Assembly (NCBI GenBank): GCA_947259495.1
Contig: CAMYLV010000020.1
Coordinates: forward strand, 1-64,000
Direction: 5' to 3'
DNA length: 64,000 nt
Origin: an uncultured Desulfobacterales bacterium
GTDB taxonomy: Bacteria; Desulfobacterota; Desulfobacteria; Desulfobacterales; JAHEIW01
Position 1 is the first letter of the stretch. The number at the start of each line of letters is the position of its first letter. Under the pieces are notes generated by a model, which was not told the origin of the DNA, ran no database searches, and saw only the letters and a list, made by a program, of their open reading frames with translations. The position numbers and the translations under genes are program-made. Below, piece by piece: positions 43,095 to 51,267 of the stretch.

Positions 43095-43546
43095 GAACCC
43101 ATCATTGTGTGAAGATCGATAGGTGGAACTCCATTAGCTTTAAGGGGATTTTCCTCGAGCGATTTGAGTATTTGAACAAAATTATGAATTTCCTCGGCAA
43201 AGGCAGCCCCTTCGGAAGCTGAAATCCATTTTAACCGCAGGCGGCGCTCATCAATACCCAGCAACCTGAGGATTTCCCAGGTTTCTTCAATTACCTTCTG
43301 ACATTTCACATTACCTTCCAGGTAATGGCAATCGCCGATGTGTCAGCCGGATACCAGTAACCCGTCTGCCCCCCTAAGAAAAGCCTTTAGCAAAAATCCA
43401 TGGTTGACCCTGCCGGTGCACATTACGCGGATCAAGCGCACATTGCCCGGGTACTGGATGCGTGATACGCCCGCCAGATCGGCGCCGGCATAGGCGCACC
43501 AGTTGCAAACAAAGGCCAGTATTTTAGGCTGTTCAGTTGGATTCAT
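43091..43546 (-). CDS. mvhD: MvhD/FlpD-like iron-sulfur subunit, selenoprotein with in-frame UGA
   Basis: A 151-residue subunit that passes electrons to HdrA in Hdr complexes. The frame has TGA at 43343-43345 (residue 68). Before it: the [2Fe-2S] Cys14 and Cys17 ([18 protein letters not shown]), Cys43 (RVMCTG) and GADGLLVSG; directly after it [15 protein letters not shown] with Cys73 and Cys82. Family members read Gly-Cys-His-x-Gly-Asp-Cys-His-Tyr here, so the TGA replaces a conserved Cys. The downstream frame stays open for 83 codons and ends in an ATGA overlap with the next gene. A hairpin suitable as SECIS lies 15 bases after the UGA. Sec-containing relatives (VhuD) are known in methanogens. 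Confidence 0.88.
43309..43327 (-). promoter_or_regulatory. Putative SECIS hairpin of mvhD
   Basis: On the minus strand, 15 bases after the UGA, CATTACC (43327-43321) and GGTAATG (43315-43309) form a perfect 7-bp stem with loop TGGAA. Outside it, GACA next to the UGA and TGTC downstream can pair. Bacterial SECIS elements are small stem-loops within about 40 bases 3' of the UGA with a G in the apical loop; this one fits in position and form. Confidence 0.6.
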
Positions 43547-43560
43547 AGGTATACTTTATA

Positions 43561-43620
43561 AATAATTTAATATTTAATATTGAAAATTGAATATTTAAGG
43601 AATTCTGTCCATTTTAATAT
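43561..43620. repeat. AT-rich flank of the four-helix-bundle insertion, downstream side
   Basis: AATAATTTAATATTTAATAT, TGAAAATTGAATATTTAAGG and AATTCTGTCCATTTTAATAT. The last part overlaps the end of the four-helix-bundle gene on the minus strand. The words recur at 27041-27111 and 31005-31110. On the other side of the gene, ATTATTCAATATTCAATCTT (about 43987-44006) mirrors it and runs into the last codons of hdrA. Confidence 0.6.
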
Positions 43621-43966
43621 TTGTGGATGCGGTTTTTCTGGAAGCAGCGAAAATTGCAGTTAACTCCTGTGCTTCCTGCAGCAACGGCTCAACTAGTTCC
43701 TTTTTCAACAGCTTTTCACTGATGATAAATTCCAACCAGAATGCAGTCTCATCTGTTTCTTCAAAAACAATACTGATCTTCGCGGAAAAGCTAGCTTTTG
43801 ATTGTGAAAGGCAAGCTGCTCGATAGTTAGCAGCAACAGATGTTGAACACCTGATAAGCTGTCCGCGGATATGCTTTCCTAAGGTGGTTTCCGGCAAAGC
43901 CGTCGCCAGTCTAACACAGCGATGTGCAAACGCTTTGGTTCTTTTTATCAACTCCTCACTTTCCAT
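43595..43966 (-). CDS. Four-helix-bundle protein (23S rRNA intervening-sequence type, S23)
   Basis: A 123-residue protein of the family first found within intervening sequences of 23S rRNA. Features: ELIKRTKAFAHRCVRLATAL, then the typical IRGQLIRCSTSVAANYRAAC, LSQSKASFSAKISIVFEETD, ETAFWLEFI and a last helix LLQEAQELTAIFAASRKT. The family forms pentameric four-helix bundles of unclear function. Here it lies between hdrA (33 bases) and mvhD (48 bases), on the same strand, and is flanked by AT-rich repeats. It has no metabolic link to Hdr, so I read it as an insertion that left the operon functional. Confidence 0.9.
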   Translation of the reverse strand: MESEELIKRTKAFAHRCVRLATALPETTLGKHIRGQLIRCSTSVAANYRAACLSQSKASFSAKISIVFEETDETAFWLEFIISEKLLKKELVEPLLQEAQELTAIFAASRKTASTNIKMDRIP

Positions 43967-43999
43967 CTTCGCAACGATCAGAAATTAATTATTCAATAT

Positions 44000-46900
44000 T
44001 CAATCTTCACTATTCAATTGAGAATGATTTTCAATCATTCGATTGATTTGCTCATCTTTGAAATGCGCCAAGGATGCCGCTCCGGTTGGGCAGGCCACAT
44101 TGCAGACGCCGCAGCCGGTACATAACGCCTCTGTCACGATAGCCTGTTTGCGGCCTGCGGCGCCTTGCTTGACATTGATGGCCTCAAAACAACAGGCCTT
44201 TTCGCATTCACCGCACGCCCGGCAAAGCTCGGCATCCACACGACTGACCATGCCTTCCGCGACGATTTCTTTTTGGGAAAGCACGGTGACCGCCCGGGAG
44301 ACCGCACCGCCAGCCTGCGCAATGCTTTCGCTGGCAAATTTAGGACCCTGGGCCAGACCGCACAGATAATAGCCGGGTGCCGCAAAATCAAGGGGCCTGA
44401 GCTTTGGATGGGCTTCCATAAAGAATCCATCTTCATCCAGCGGCAACCGTACGGCTTCGGCCAGCTCCCGGCTTTCGGGTCGGGGACGAATGGCGGCGCT
44501 CAAAACCACCAGATCAGCCTGTAATTGAACCGTGGCCTGTAAGTGGGCATCAAAAACGGAAACGCCCAGCTCACCGTCTTGATGCGTTACATGGGGCTTT
44601 TGTTCAAGGGCATATCGATAAAAACGGACCCCCTGCCGGCGGGCTTCTGAATAATGGCTTTCCCTGAAACCAAAGGTTCGAATATCCCGGTAAAGGACCG
44701 ATATCTGCGCATCGGGTTGAATGGTTTTTAACTTCAGGCTGTTCTTTACAGCAGCCGTACAGCAGACCCGGCTGCAATACAGGTTTTCCGGTTCGCGGGA
44801 GCCGACACATTGAATCATCGCAATCCGTTTCAGTTGCCGGGCTTTGTCAGGGGCTGAAACCAGCAGCTTTTCAAATTCCTTCTGAGTGATGATCCCTGGA
44901 TGCTGCCCATAAAGATATTCCACGGGCATATGCTCCTGGCCGCCGGTGGCAACAACGACAACGCCGTGAGAAATCGTTTGGGATTGGCCCTTTTGCGAAA
45001 GGGTTGCTGTAAAATCTCCGCAACTACCGGTGATGGATACCACCTGGGTTTCTCTGCAAACCGTGATCAGGGGCTGATTTTCAACTTTTTGGATCAGATC
45101 TTGAAGATACCGGGCCGGCTGGGCGCCGTCTTCGGTGTAATAAAGCGTGCGGGCATTGCCGCCGAGTTCTGCGGTTCGTTCTACGAGCGTGGCCTTGTAA
45201 CCCTGTTCGGCAAAGGCATGGGCGGCGCTCAGACCGGCCAGACCCCCTCCGATGACCAGGGCCTCCGGCACGACGGTATAAGACGTTTCGAACAGCGGTT
45301 CTAAAAGACGGGCGCGCGAAACAGACATTCGCACTAGCTCTTTGGCCTTGTGCGTTGCGATCTGTGGCTCTGCCTGATGCACCCAGGCATCCTGTTCACG
45401 GATATTGGCCAGTTCAAACAAATAAGGATTGAGACCGGCCTCACGCAAGGTGTTGCGAAAAAGCGGCTCATGCGTGCGCGGAGTGCAAGAGGCCACGACC
45501 ACGCGATTAAGGGCATGATCTTTGATGGCCTGCTTAATTTCTTGGAGTTGATCGGTGGCGCAGGCAAACATGCAGTCGGTGGCATATTTGACATCCGGCA
45601 GATTGCCGGCATACCCGGCAACCGCCTCGACGTCAACGACGCCGGCAATGTTGATGCCACAATGACACACAAAAACCCCGATGCTGGGCTCCTCTCCCCT
45701 AATGTTGCGTTCCTCATGGATAGTCGGGGCTGTTACATTTGAGCCTCTCACATCAGCCAGCAGAGCGGTTGCCTGGGCGGCGGCGCTGCTGCCCTGCTGG
45801 ACCGCATCGGGAATATCTTTGGGACTCTGGGCGGCACCGCAGACATAGATGCCGGGTTTTGCGGTTGCGACGATGTCCAACGGATCGGATTCGCAAAAAC
45901 CATACTCATTCAAGGACACGCCAAGGCGCTCAGCCAATTTAACACTAGAAGTATTTGCGCAAAGACCAACAGAAAGAACAACCAAATCAACTGTTTCTTC
46001 CTGCGGATCATGACCCGGCGCCACGTAGGAAATGCTCAAGGTATCGTCTTCGGGGTTGGGTATCACTCTGGAGATCAACGACCGCACGTAGCGCACACCA
46101 TTTTCTGATTTGGACCGCTCATAAAACCGATCGAACCCTTTACCATGGGCCCGCATATCGATGAAAAAAATGCTGGTGTCGATCTCACCGTCATGTTCTT
46201 TGGTGATCATAGCCTGCTTGGTGGCGGACATGCAGCAAACGGCCGAACAATAATCGTTTCCGATTTGGCTGTCACGTGATCCCACACACTGGACCCAGGC
46301 AATCCGGCGCGGAATTTGACCGTCGGAAAGGCGCTGGATATGCCCCTGGTAGGGGCCGGCGGCTGAAAGCATGCGCTCGTATTCCAGGCTGGTAATGACA
46401 TTGGGCCACTGCCCGTAGCCATATTCAGCTTTCAGGCGCGCATCAAAAGGTTCAAATCCACCGGCTAAAATCAGCGCCCCGGTGTCCAGGGTAATGATTT
46501 CATCTTCCTGGTCAAAAATAACGGCCTTATTTTTACACACTTTTTCGCAGACGCGGCACTTTCCTTTCGTAAAATAAGTGCAGTGCTCTTTATCAATCGT
46601 GTAAACCAGCGGAACAGCCTGGGGATAGGGGATATAAATGGCTTTGCGTTGATTTAGATTTAGGTTGAAGGGGTCGGATACTCTTTGAGGACACTTCTCA
46701 GCGCAGATGTTGCAGGCCACGCACCTTTTTGGATCTACGGCGCGAGCTTTCTTTTTAACGGTTAATTGAAATCGACCCGGCTCGCCTTCTAAGCCGAGGA
46801 CATCGGTATACGCCAAAATATCGATGTTGGGATGATTAGCCAATTTCGCCAGCTTGGGGCCCAGCATACAAGAAGAGCAATCATTGGTGGGAAAGGTTTT

Positions 46901-47068
46901 ATCCAGCTGGGCCATGACCCCTCCCACATTGGCTTTTTCGTCTATCAGATCAACATGAAAACCCGAATTGGCAATATCCAGAGCGGTCTGGATACCGGCG
47001 ATGCCGCTGCCGATAATGGTGATGGATCCGGTTTTTTCGCTCTGTGGCGTTGAATGCGTTTGGGTCAT
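44000..47068 (-). CDS. hdrA: HdrA-type flavin iron-sulfur subunit, double-length
   Basis: A 1022-residue protein made of an HdrA-like first half and a fuller HdrA second half. The first half has the FAD motif TIIGSGIAGIQTALDIAN, PTNDCSSCMLGPKLAKLA and ferredoxin-type Cys clusters (CVACNICAEKCP; CRVCEKVCKNK). The second has IGVFVCHCGINIAGVVDVEA, CTPRTHEPLFRNTLREAGLN, a second FAD motif VIGGGLAGLSAAHAFAE, and two C-terminal [4Fe-4S] sites (CRACGECEKAC; CTGCGVCNVACP). HdrA carries the FAD used for flavin-based electron bifurcation in methanogens. Its ATG overlaps the hdrB stop (ATGA). Its last residues (about QLNSED) lie in the AT-rich repeat flanking the inserted four-helix-bundle gene, so the C terminus may be altered. 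Confidence 0.92.
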   Translation of the reverse strand: MTQTHSTPQSEKTGSITIIGSGIAGIQTALDIANSGFHVDLIDEKANVGGVMAQLDKTFPTNDCSSCMLGPKLAKLANHPNIDILAYTDVLGLEGEPGRFQLTVKKKARAVDPKRCVACNICAEKCPQRVSDPFNLNLNQRKAIYIPYPQAVPLVYTIDKEHCTYFTKGKCRVCEKVCKNKAVIFDQEDEIITLDTGALILAGGFEPFDARLKAEYGYGQWPNVITSLEYERMLSAAGPYQGHIQRLSDGQIPRRIAWVQCVGSRDSQIGNDYCSAVCCMSATKQAMITKEHDGEIDTSIFFIDMRAHGKGFDRFYERSKSENGVRYVRSLISRVIPNPEDDTLSISYVAPGHDPQEETVDLVVLSVGLCANTSSVKLAERLGVSLNEYGFCESDPLDIVATAKPGIYVCGAAQSPKDIPDAVQQGSSAAAQATALLADVRGSNVTAPTIHEERNIRGEEPSIGVFVCHCGINIAGVVDVEAVAGYAGNLPDVKYATDCMFACATDQLQEIKQAIKDHALNRVVVASCTPRTHEPLFRNTLREAGLNPYLFELANIREQDAWVHQAEPQIATHKAKELVRMSVSRARLLEPLFETSYTVVPEALVIGGGLAGLSAAHAFAEQGYKATLVERTAELGGNARTLYYTEDGAQPARYLQDLIQKVENQPLITVCRETQVVSITGSCGDFTATLSQKGQSQTISHGVVVVATGGQEHMPVEYLYGQHPGIITQKEFEKLLVSAPDKARQLKRIAMIQCVGSREPENLYCSRVCCTAAVKNSLKLKTIQPDAQISVLYRDIRTFGFRESHYSEARRQGVRFYRYALEQKPHVTHQDGELGVSVFDAHLQATVQLQADLVVLSAAIRPRPESRELAEAVRLPLDEDGFFMEAHPKLRPLDFAAPGYYLCGLAQGPKFASESIAQAGGAVSRAVTVLSQKEIVAEGMVSRVDAELCRACGECEKACCFEAINVKQGAAGRKQAIVTEALCTGCGVCNVACPTGAASLAHFKDEQINRMIENHSQLNSED

Positions 47069-47931
47069 GGGTTATTCCAGAGATTGAGCTGCTTGAGAAG
47101 CGTAAAGGGATCGGTGATATGGCGCCGGAGCCACCGTTCGACGCCGGTAACATTATGCGCCAGTCCGATCAACTCGCTAAAATAATAAACCGGCAAAGAA
47201 AAATTTCTTTTCCAATCCGCCCCGATCTTTTCCTGGTGCATATCCAGGTTGGCCTGACACATCTGGCAGGAAACGACAATCGCCTGGGCGCCGACCCGCT
47301 GGGCCATGTCGTAGAGCTTGCCGACCAGCCGGGAAACGATGTCCGGGCGCGAAAGCACCTGACTGGCGCCACAGCAATCGGTCTTGTAGGGCCAGGGGAT
47401 TGCAGTTGCCCCCAGGCTCTCCATGATACGGTCCAGCGCCTGGGGATTTTCAAAATCGGTTGCCTCTGTAATCTCCGGTGGTCGGTTGGCCATGCAGCCG
47501 TAATAACAAACAACCTTCAGACCCTCCAGAGGCTTCTTTATGTGCTTTGCTGTGCTTTGCAACATTTCCTCTGTAGCAAAGAAATTCGCCAGATCCCAAA
47601 TCCTGGGCAGAGCGCCTTGCAGGTTAATAGCGTAGCGGTTAGCAAAATCCTGATTGAGTGCCCAGGCGGCTGTTTTTAACCGATTGAAACACATGGGGCA
47701 CGGAACAAGCATGTCTGAATTCGGCAGCTTGGTGGCCAGATTCAACGTGCGCCCGGCCAGCTCGATGCTTGCCCGGTGGTCGATGCTATGGGCGGCGGTT
47801 GCTCCGCAACAATTCCAATCGGGAATTTCTTCCAATTGAATATCCAGGGAAGCACATATACCCAATATAGATTCAGCATAATCTCTTGCTGTTCCTTCCA
47901 ATGAACAGCCGGGATAATAGGATACCTTCAT
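47065..47931 (-). CDS. hdrB: Heterodisulfide reductase subunit B (HdrB)
   Basis: A 288-residue protein with two CCG domains that bind the noncubane [4Fe-4S] pair used to cleave disulfides. The Cys pattern is complete: Cys9 (YYPGCSLEG), Cys41-Cys42 (NCCGATAAH) and Cys78/Cys81 (VPCPMCFNR), that is C-X31-CC-X35-CxxC; the second domain has CYYGCMANRPPEI, TDCCGASQ and VSCQMCQANLD. Its natural substrate in a non-methanogen is unknown. It lies between hdrC (33 bases) and hdrA (4-base overlap). Confidence 0.95.
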   Translation of the reverse strand: MKVSYYPGCSLEGTARDYAESILGICASLDIQLEEIPDWNCCGATAAHSIDHRASIELAGRTLNLATKLPNSDMLVPCPMCFNRLKTAAWALNQDFANRYAINLQGALPRIWDLANFFATEEMLQSTAKHIKKPLEGLKVVCYYGCMANRPPEITEATDFENPQALDRIMESLGATAIPWPYKTDCCGASQVLSRPDIVSRLVGKLYDMAQRVGAQAIVVSCQMCQANLDMHQEKIGADWKRNFSLPVYYFSELIGLAHNVTGVERWLRRHITDPFTLLKQLNLWNNP

Positions 47932-47964
47932 GGCGTAATTTGCGCCTCGGAAATTCTAAAACTA

Positions 47965-48540
47965 TTATTTTTGTTTGCGACGTGCGAGTATTTTACGAAC
48001 TTCATTTTTCCCTTTGATGGTTTTCGGAAACATCGGGAATCTTTTTTTGCGCGTCATCTGCCAGCTCAGCCTCATTTCAGCCCGCCAGGTGCCGGTCTGC
48101 CATTTACGCAGGAGCTCGCCGCTTCGAAGGAAATATTCCGGAAGGAAGATTGTCTCAAATACCCGGCCCCAGCGCTTCACATTTTTCAAAAAAGAGGCAT
48201 GCAGGGCTAGAATCTGAGGCTGGGGTGAAGGGACGCCTGCTTGAACCGCCATTTCTTTTAGACAATCCATGAGTTCGGCAATTTTCACGTTATTCGGGCA
48301 GCGCGTGCTGCATGTCTCACATGCCGCACATACCCAGATCGTCTCACAACCCAATACCGCTTGCCGCTGCCCGAGAATCACCAGGCGTATCACCGCGTCC
48401 GGATAAATATCCATGGCAAAGGTGACCGGACAGCCGTTGGTGCACTTGCGGCATTGATAGCATGCGCTTGCCTGGAAGGGCCCGGTAGTTTCAACTTGTT
48501 CTAGAAAGTGATAATCCGGAGTTAGTGTATTCTGAGGCAT
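47965..48540 (-). CDS. hdrC: Heterodisulfide reductase subunit C (HdrC)
   Basis: A 191-residue iron-sulfur protein with two [4Fe-4S] sites: Cys27/30/33/37 (CYQCRKCTNGC) and Cys71/74/77/81 (CAACETCSTRC). It carries electrons between HdrA and HdrB. I start at ATG 48540 (MPQNTLTPDYHF) instead of an in-frame TTG 54 bases upstream, which has no binding site. First gene of the minus-strand operon. The C-terminal tail is basic (KGKNEVRKILARRKQK). The gap of 270 bases to the next, divergent gene holds no other gene. Confidence 0.93.
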   Translation of the reverse strand: MPQNTLTPDYHFLEQVETTGPFQASACYQCRKCTNGCPVTFAMDIYPDAVIRLVILGQRQAVLGCETIWVCAACETCSTRCPNNVKIAELMDCLKEMAVQAGVPSPQPQILALHASFLKNVKRWGRVFETIFLPEYFLRSGELLRKWQTGTWRAEMRLSWQMTRKKRFPMFPKTIKGKNEVRKILARRKQK

Positions 48541-48810
48541 AGATTTAAAGCCACTTCCCCCAGCGCTTGTGGAACCAAATTTAGGATTACCCAAAATGGC
48601 TATCTGAGAGGCCTTTTAAAGCAGCGTAGGGTTGAAATGAACTTAACATTAAAATTGAAGCGGCTCCCGTTGTCAAGGGAAAAACCCGGCCAGCCCTATA
48701 AAAATAGGGGATTTAATCCGCAAATGATACAACACGACATCTTTTTGTTTGGCTAGCGTTTGCTATCTGTGATAAAAAAATTTAAGCTTTATTAAATTTG
48801 GCCTAAGAAC

Positions 48811-50181
48811 ATGCGATTAGCTGCTACGAAATATTGGTATGCCGTCCTCTGTCTGATGTTATTGCTCTCAGTGCGTGTCACCTGGGCTGATGAGTTACCA
48901 TCCTATTGTACAGAAGATCCTGCTCTGGCCCGGGAGTTGTCCCGAATGGGGCCTGTTATGGGGCTCGGGGCCTCAGTTTCCCATGGCCTTCTGGCCCGCT
49001 CGGCTTCTGAGATTGTGGCCGATCAGCTGTGCCTGGGCAGTGACGGGCATGTGTTTCCCTGGTACTTTCCGGCTTCTTACCAGAGGGCCGCGAAATATTA
49101 TTACAAGCACAGGCGCCCCGGACTGGTATTAGCGATGGATGTCACCTACCACGACATGAAAGTTCTGGAATATACCAGCGACAAAGCCAAAGTGCTTGAT
49201 GAACTGGTGGCGGGACTGGCGCTGGATTGTGAGAGTGATCTTTATGACTGCTCTGACAAGGGAAATGAATCTTATATCAAGAAAGAAAATTACAGACCGA
49301 CTGTCCTGCTGGGGGATCTTTTTTTTGAAAATTTAATTGATTGCACCCGGGGCAAACCGCCGCAGGGATACCGTATCGAAAATAGTAAACCCAGGCCCAA
49401 AAAACTGTGTTATGAGGAATACGAACAACTCAACCGCCACTTGAGGGCGCTGGCGGCCCAATATCCCAATGTTCATATATTCTCTGCAAACCGTCTGTTT
49501 ACGGCGCTTGTAAAATATCCCCACAGCGTCTTCTATGATCAAGGCACCCGTCAAACATTTTTTACCAGAAATGAGCTCACCTGGGATGGCTGGCATCCGT
49601 ATACCGACCCGGGCAGTTATGTCTTTGCCAACCTGACCATTATGCAGATCAATCGTTTGGTTCGGGAGGGTAAAATCAAAGGTCGACCGATACCGCTAAG
49701 AACGCTTTCCGATAAATATTTCGGACAGCCTTCCGGTCTGATTATTTTGGTCCCTGACGGGTTTCCGCCGGTCTCCAGGCCGCGCATTGTGGGGCCTGCC
49801 GGGGAAAAAATCGCATTGCGCTTTGCGCTCTCGAAACAATGGGCCGAGCGCCACGGTGTCTTCAGCCTCGGGAAATCGTATTTTCGAGATCGGGCATTGT
49901 CCTGGGAGCGCCTGGGTCCGAAACCGCTGATCATCCGCGCCCGATCTTTCAGGGGAACCACCCTTGTCCTTTCAAAAAAAGATCAGGATATTTTAGTTGC
50001 TCATTATCAAAAGGGAACCGCACTAAAAGGAGGGCTGCTCCTCTGGGGCCAAAACCTGAATGAAGAAATTATCTCGCGCGAAGATACATTTTTTCTCAAT
50101 CAAGTTGAAAAAGACCCCGCTATTTTGAAAACCCGCTTCCCACCGCCACCAACAGGTGATACCCCTTACTGGGACTACTAA
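48811..50181 (+). CDS. Secreted SGNH/GDSL-like hydrolase candidate
   Basis: A 456-residue exported protein (signal peptide about 1-26, ending VTWADE) that I cannot place in a named family with certainty. It has two marks of SGNH hydrolases: an early Ser block GLGASVSHG (Ser55 or Ser57) and a late D-x-x-H block TWDGWHPY with Asp259 and His262, followed by a helix. Candidates for the Gly and Asn blocks are VLAMDVTYHD and LLGDLFFENL. Several Cys (33, 74, 140, 147, 178, 200) could form disulfides. Residues 300-456 form a C-terminal beta-rich extension ending PPPPTGDTPYWDY. The gene is monocistronic and convergent with menA. Confidence 0.6.
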   Translation: MRLAATKYWYAVLCLMLLLSVRVTWADELPSYCTEDPALARELSRMGPVMGLGASVSHGLLARSASEIVADQLCLGSDGHVFPWYFPASYQRAAKYYYKHRRPGLVLAMDVTYHDMKVLEYTSDKAKVLDELVAGLALDCESDLYDCSDKGNESYIKKENYRPTVLLGDLFFENLIDCTRGKPPQGYRIENSKPRPKKLCYEEYEQLNRHLRALAAQYPNVHIFSANRLFTALVKYPHSVFYDQGTRQTFFTRNELTWDGWHPYTDPGSYVFANLTIMQINRLVREGKIKGRPIPLRTLSDKYFGQPSGLIILVPDGFPPVSRPRIVGPAGEKIALRFALSKQWAERHGVFSLGKSYFRDRALSWERLGPKPLIIRARSFRGTTLVLSKKDQDILVAHYQKGTALKGGLLLWGQNLNEEIISREDTFFLNQVEKDPAILKTRFPPPPTGDTPYWDY

Positions 50182-50191
50182 GAAGCCCATT

Positions 50192-51109
50192 TTACTTGAA
50201 AGAGAGGATCAGGCCGATGGATAGGAGCAAACTATAGATCAGTGCCAATTTAGCCGTGCTGGCCAGCGCCTCATTGAGCACCGGACCGCCTGCGCTTTTC
50301 CAGATAAGGCGCGTTAAAGAAATCGCCAGGGGCAGGGAAAAAACCGGCAGGATCACCCAGACCGAGCTTCGACCACCGAGCCAGAGGATGAATGGAATGG
50401 CGTATGCCGTGCTGAGCAACAGCAGGTATTCAATCCTGGATCCGCGCTCACCGATCATGACCGCCAGGGTGCGCTTGCCACTGCGGCGATCGGTTTGAAT
50501 ATCTCTCAGGTTATTGACAACTAAAATGGCGGTGATCAGCAGTCCTTGAATGGCCCCCATCAGCCAGACCAGCGGGGTTAAATGCAGCGCCTGGACATAA
50601 TAGGTGCCGCAAACCGCCACCAGCCCGAAAAAAATGAAGACGAAAAGGTCACCGAGTCCATGGGACGCCAGCGGAAAAGGTCCACCGCTATAGGCCAGCG
50701 CTGCACCGAAACTGAATAACCCGATCAAGATAACCGGCCAGCCACCAACGCTTGCCAGGTAGAGGCCCGGGATGACACTCAGAATGATTGCAACCAGGAT
50801 GCCGGCCTTTACCTGTTTGGCCGGAATCAGTCCGCTCTGGGTCACCCGGGGCGGACCCAGGCGGTTTCGGGTATCGATGCCTTTCACATAATCAAAATAA
50901 TCATTTGCCAGATTAACACCAATTTGCAGCAGCAGGGCAACCATCAAAGCCGCCGCCGCCGGCAGCCATACGAAATTTTTATCGGCGATGGCCATTGCTG
51001 TGCCAACCAGCACCGGCGCGACGGCCGCCGGAAGTGTCCGGGGCCGGGTCGCGAGCATCCAGGCCCTCGTCGTCGAAAGGTTGTGCGGTCTATTTTTGAT
51101 CATATTCAT
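50192..51109 (-). CDS. menA: 1,4-dihydroxy-2-naphthoate polyprenyltransferase MenA
   Basis: A 305-residue UbiA-family membrane enzyme that joins dihydroxynaphthoate to a polyprenyl chain in menaquinone synthesis. The prenyl-diphosphate (Mg) motif is NLANDYFDYVKGIDT, followed by RLGPPRVTQSGLI, and the second Asp motif is NNLRDIQTDRRSGKRTLAV. Eight or nine hydrophobic helices. N terminus ARTRAWML-like: TRAWMLATRPRTLPAAVAPV. The rest of the men genes are not in the window. Menaquinone fits an anaerobic respiratory organism and the glpAB system. Confidence 0.93.
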   Translation of the reverse strand: MNMIKNRPHNLSTTRAWMLATRPRTLPAAVAPVLVGTAMAIADKNFVWLPAAAALMVALLLQIGVNLANDYFDYVKGIDTRNRLGPPRVTQSGLIPAKQVKAGILVAIILSVIPGLYLASVGGWPVILIGLFSFGAALAYSGGPFPLASHGLGDLFVFIFFGLVAVCGTYYVQALHLTPLVWLMGAIQGLLITAILVVNNLRDIQTDRRSGKRTLAVMIGERGSRIEYLLLLSTAYAIPFILWLGGRSSVWVILPVFSLPLAISLTRLIWKSAGGPVLNEALASTAKLALIYSLLLSIGLILSFK

Positions 51110-51130
51110 AAAGCATAGACTATCGAGTTT

Positions 51131-51220
51131 CGAACAAGGAATATCGAACCGCAGAGGTTTTTGAATCCTGAGGCCATATTTTTTACTTCGATACTCTGCG
51201 GTTCCTTGTTCTGCGGTTCA
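51131..51220. repeat. AACCGCAGAG palindromic repeat
   Basis: CGAACAAGGAATATCGAACC then GCAGAG on the left (51131-51156) and CTCTGCGGTTCCTTGTTCTG then CGGTTCA on the right (51194-51220) are long inverted arms around TTTTTGAATCCTGAGGCC. It occupies most of the gap between menA and the ABC importer and lacks coding capacity. In outline it looks like the other palindromic elements in the window, but the sequence is distinct. Confidence 0.65.
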
Positions 51221-51267
51221 AGTTTGAGACTGTTTTTGTACCAATATAAAGCCTCTCAAGCTAGTGT

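Noticed and set aside
48750-48764. Sigma-54-like site TTGGCTAGCGTTTGCT before the SGNH-like gene
   Set aside because: GG and GC are nine bases apart, not ten, which is normally inactive.
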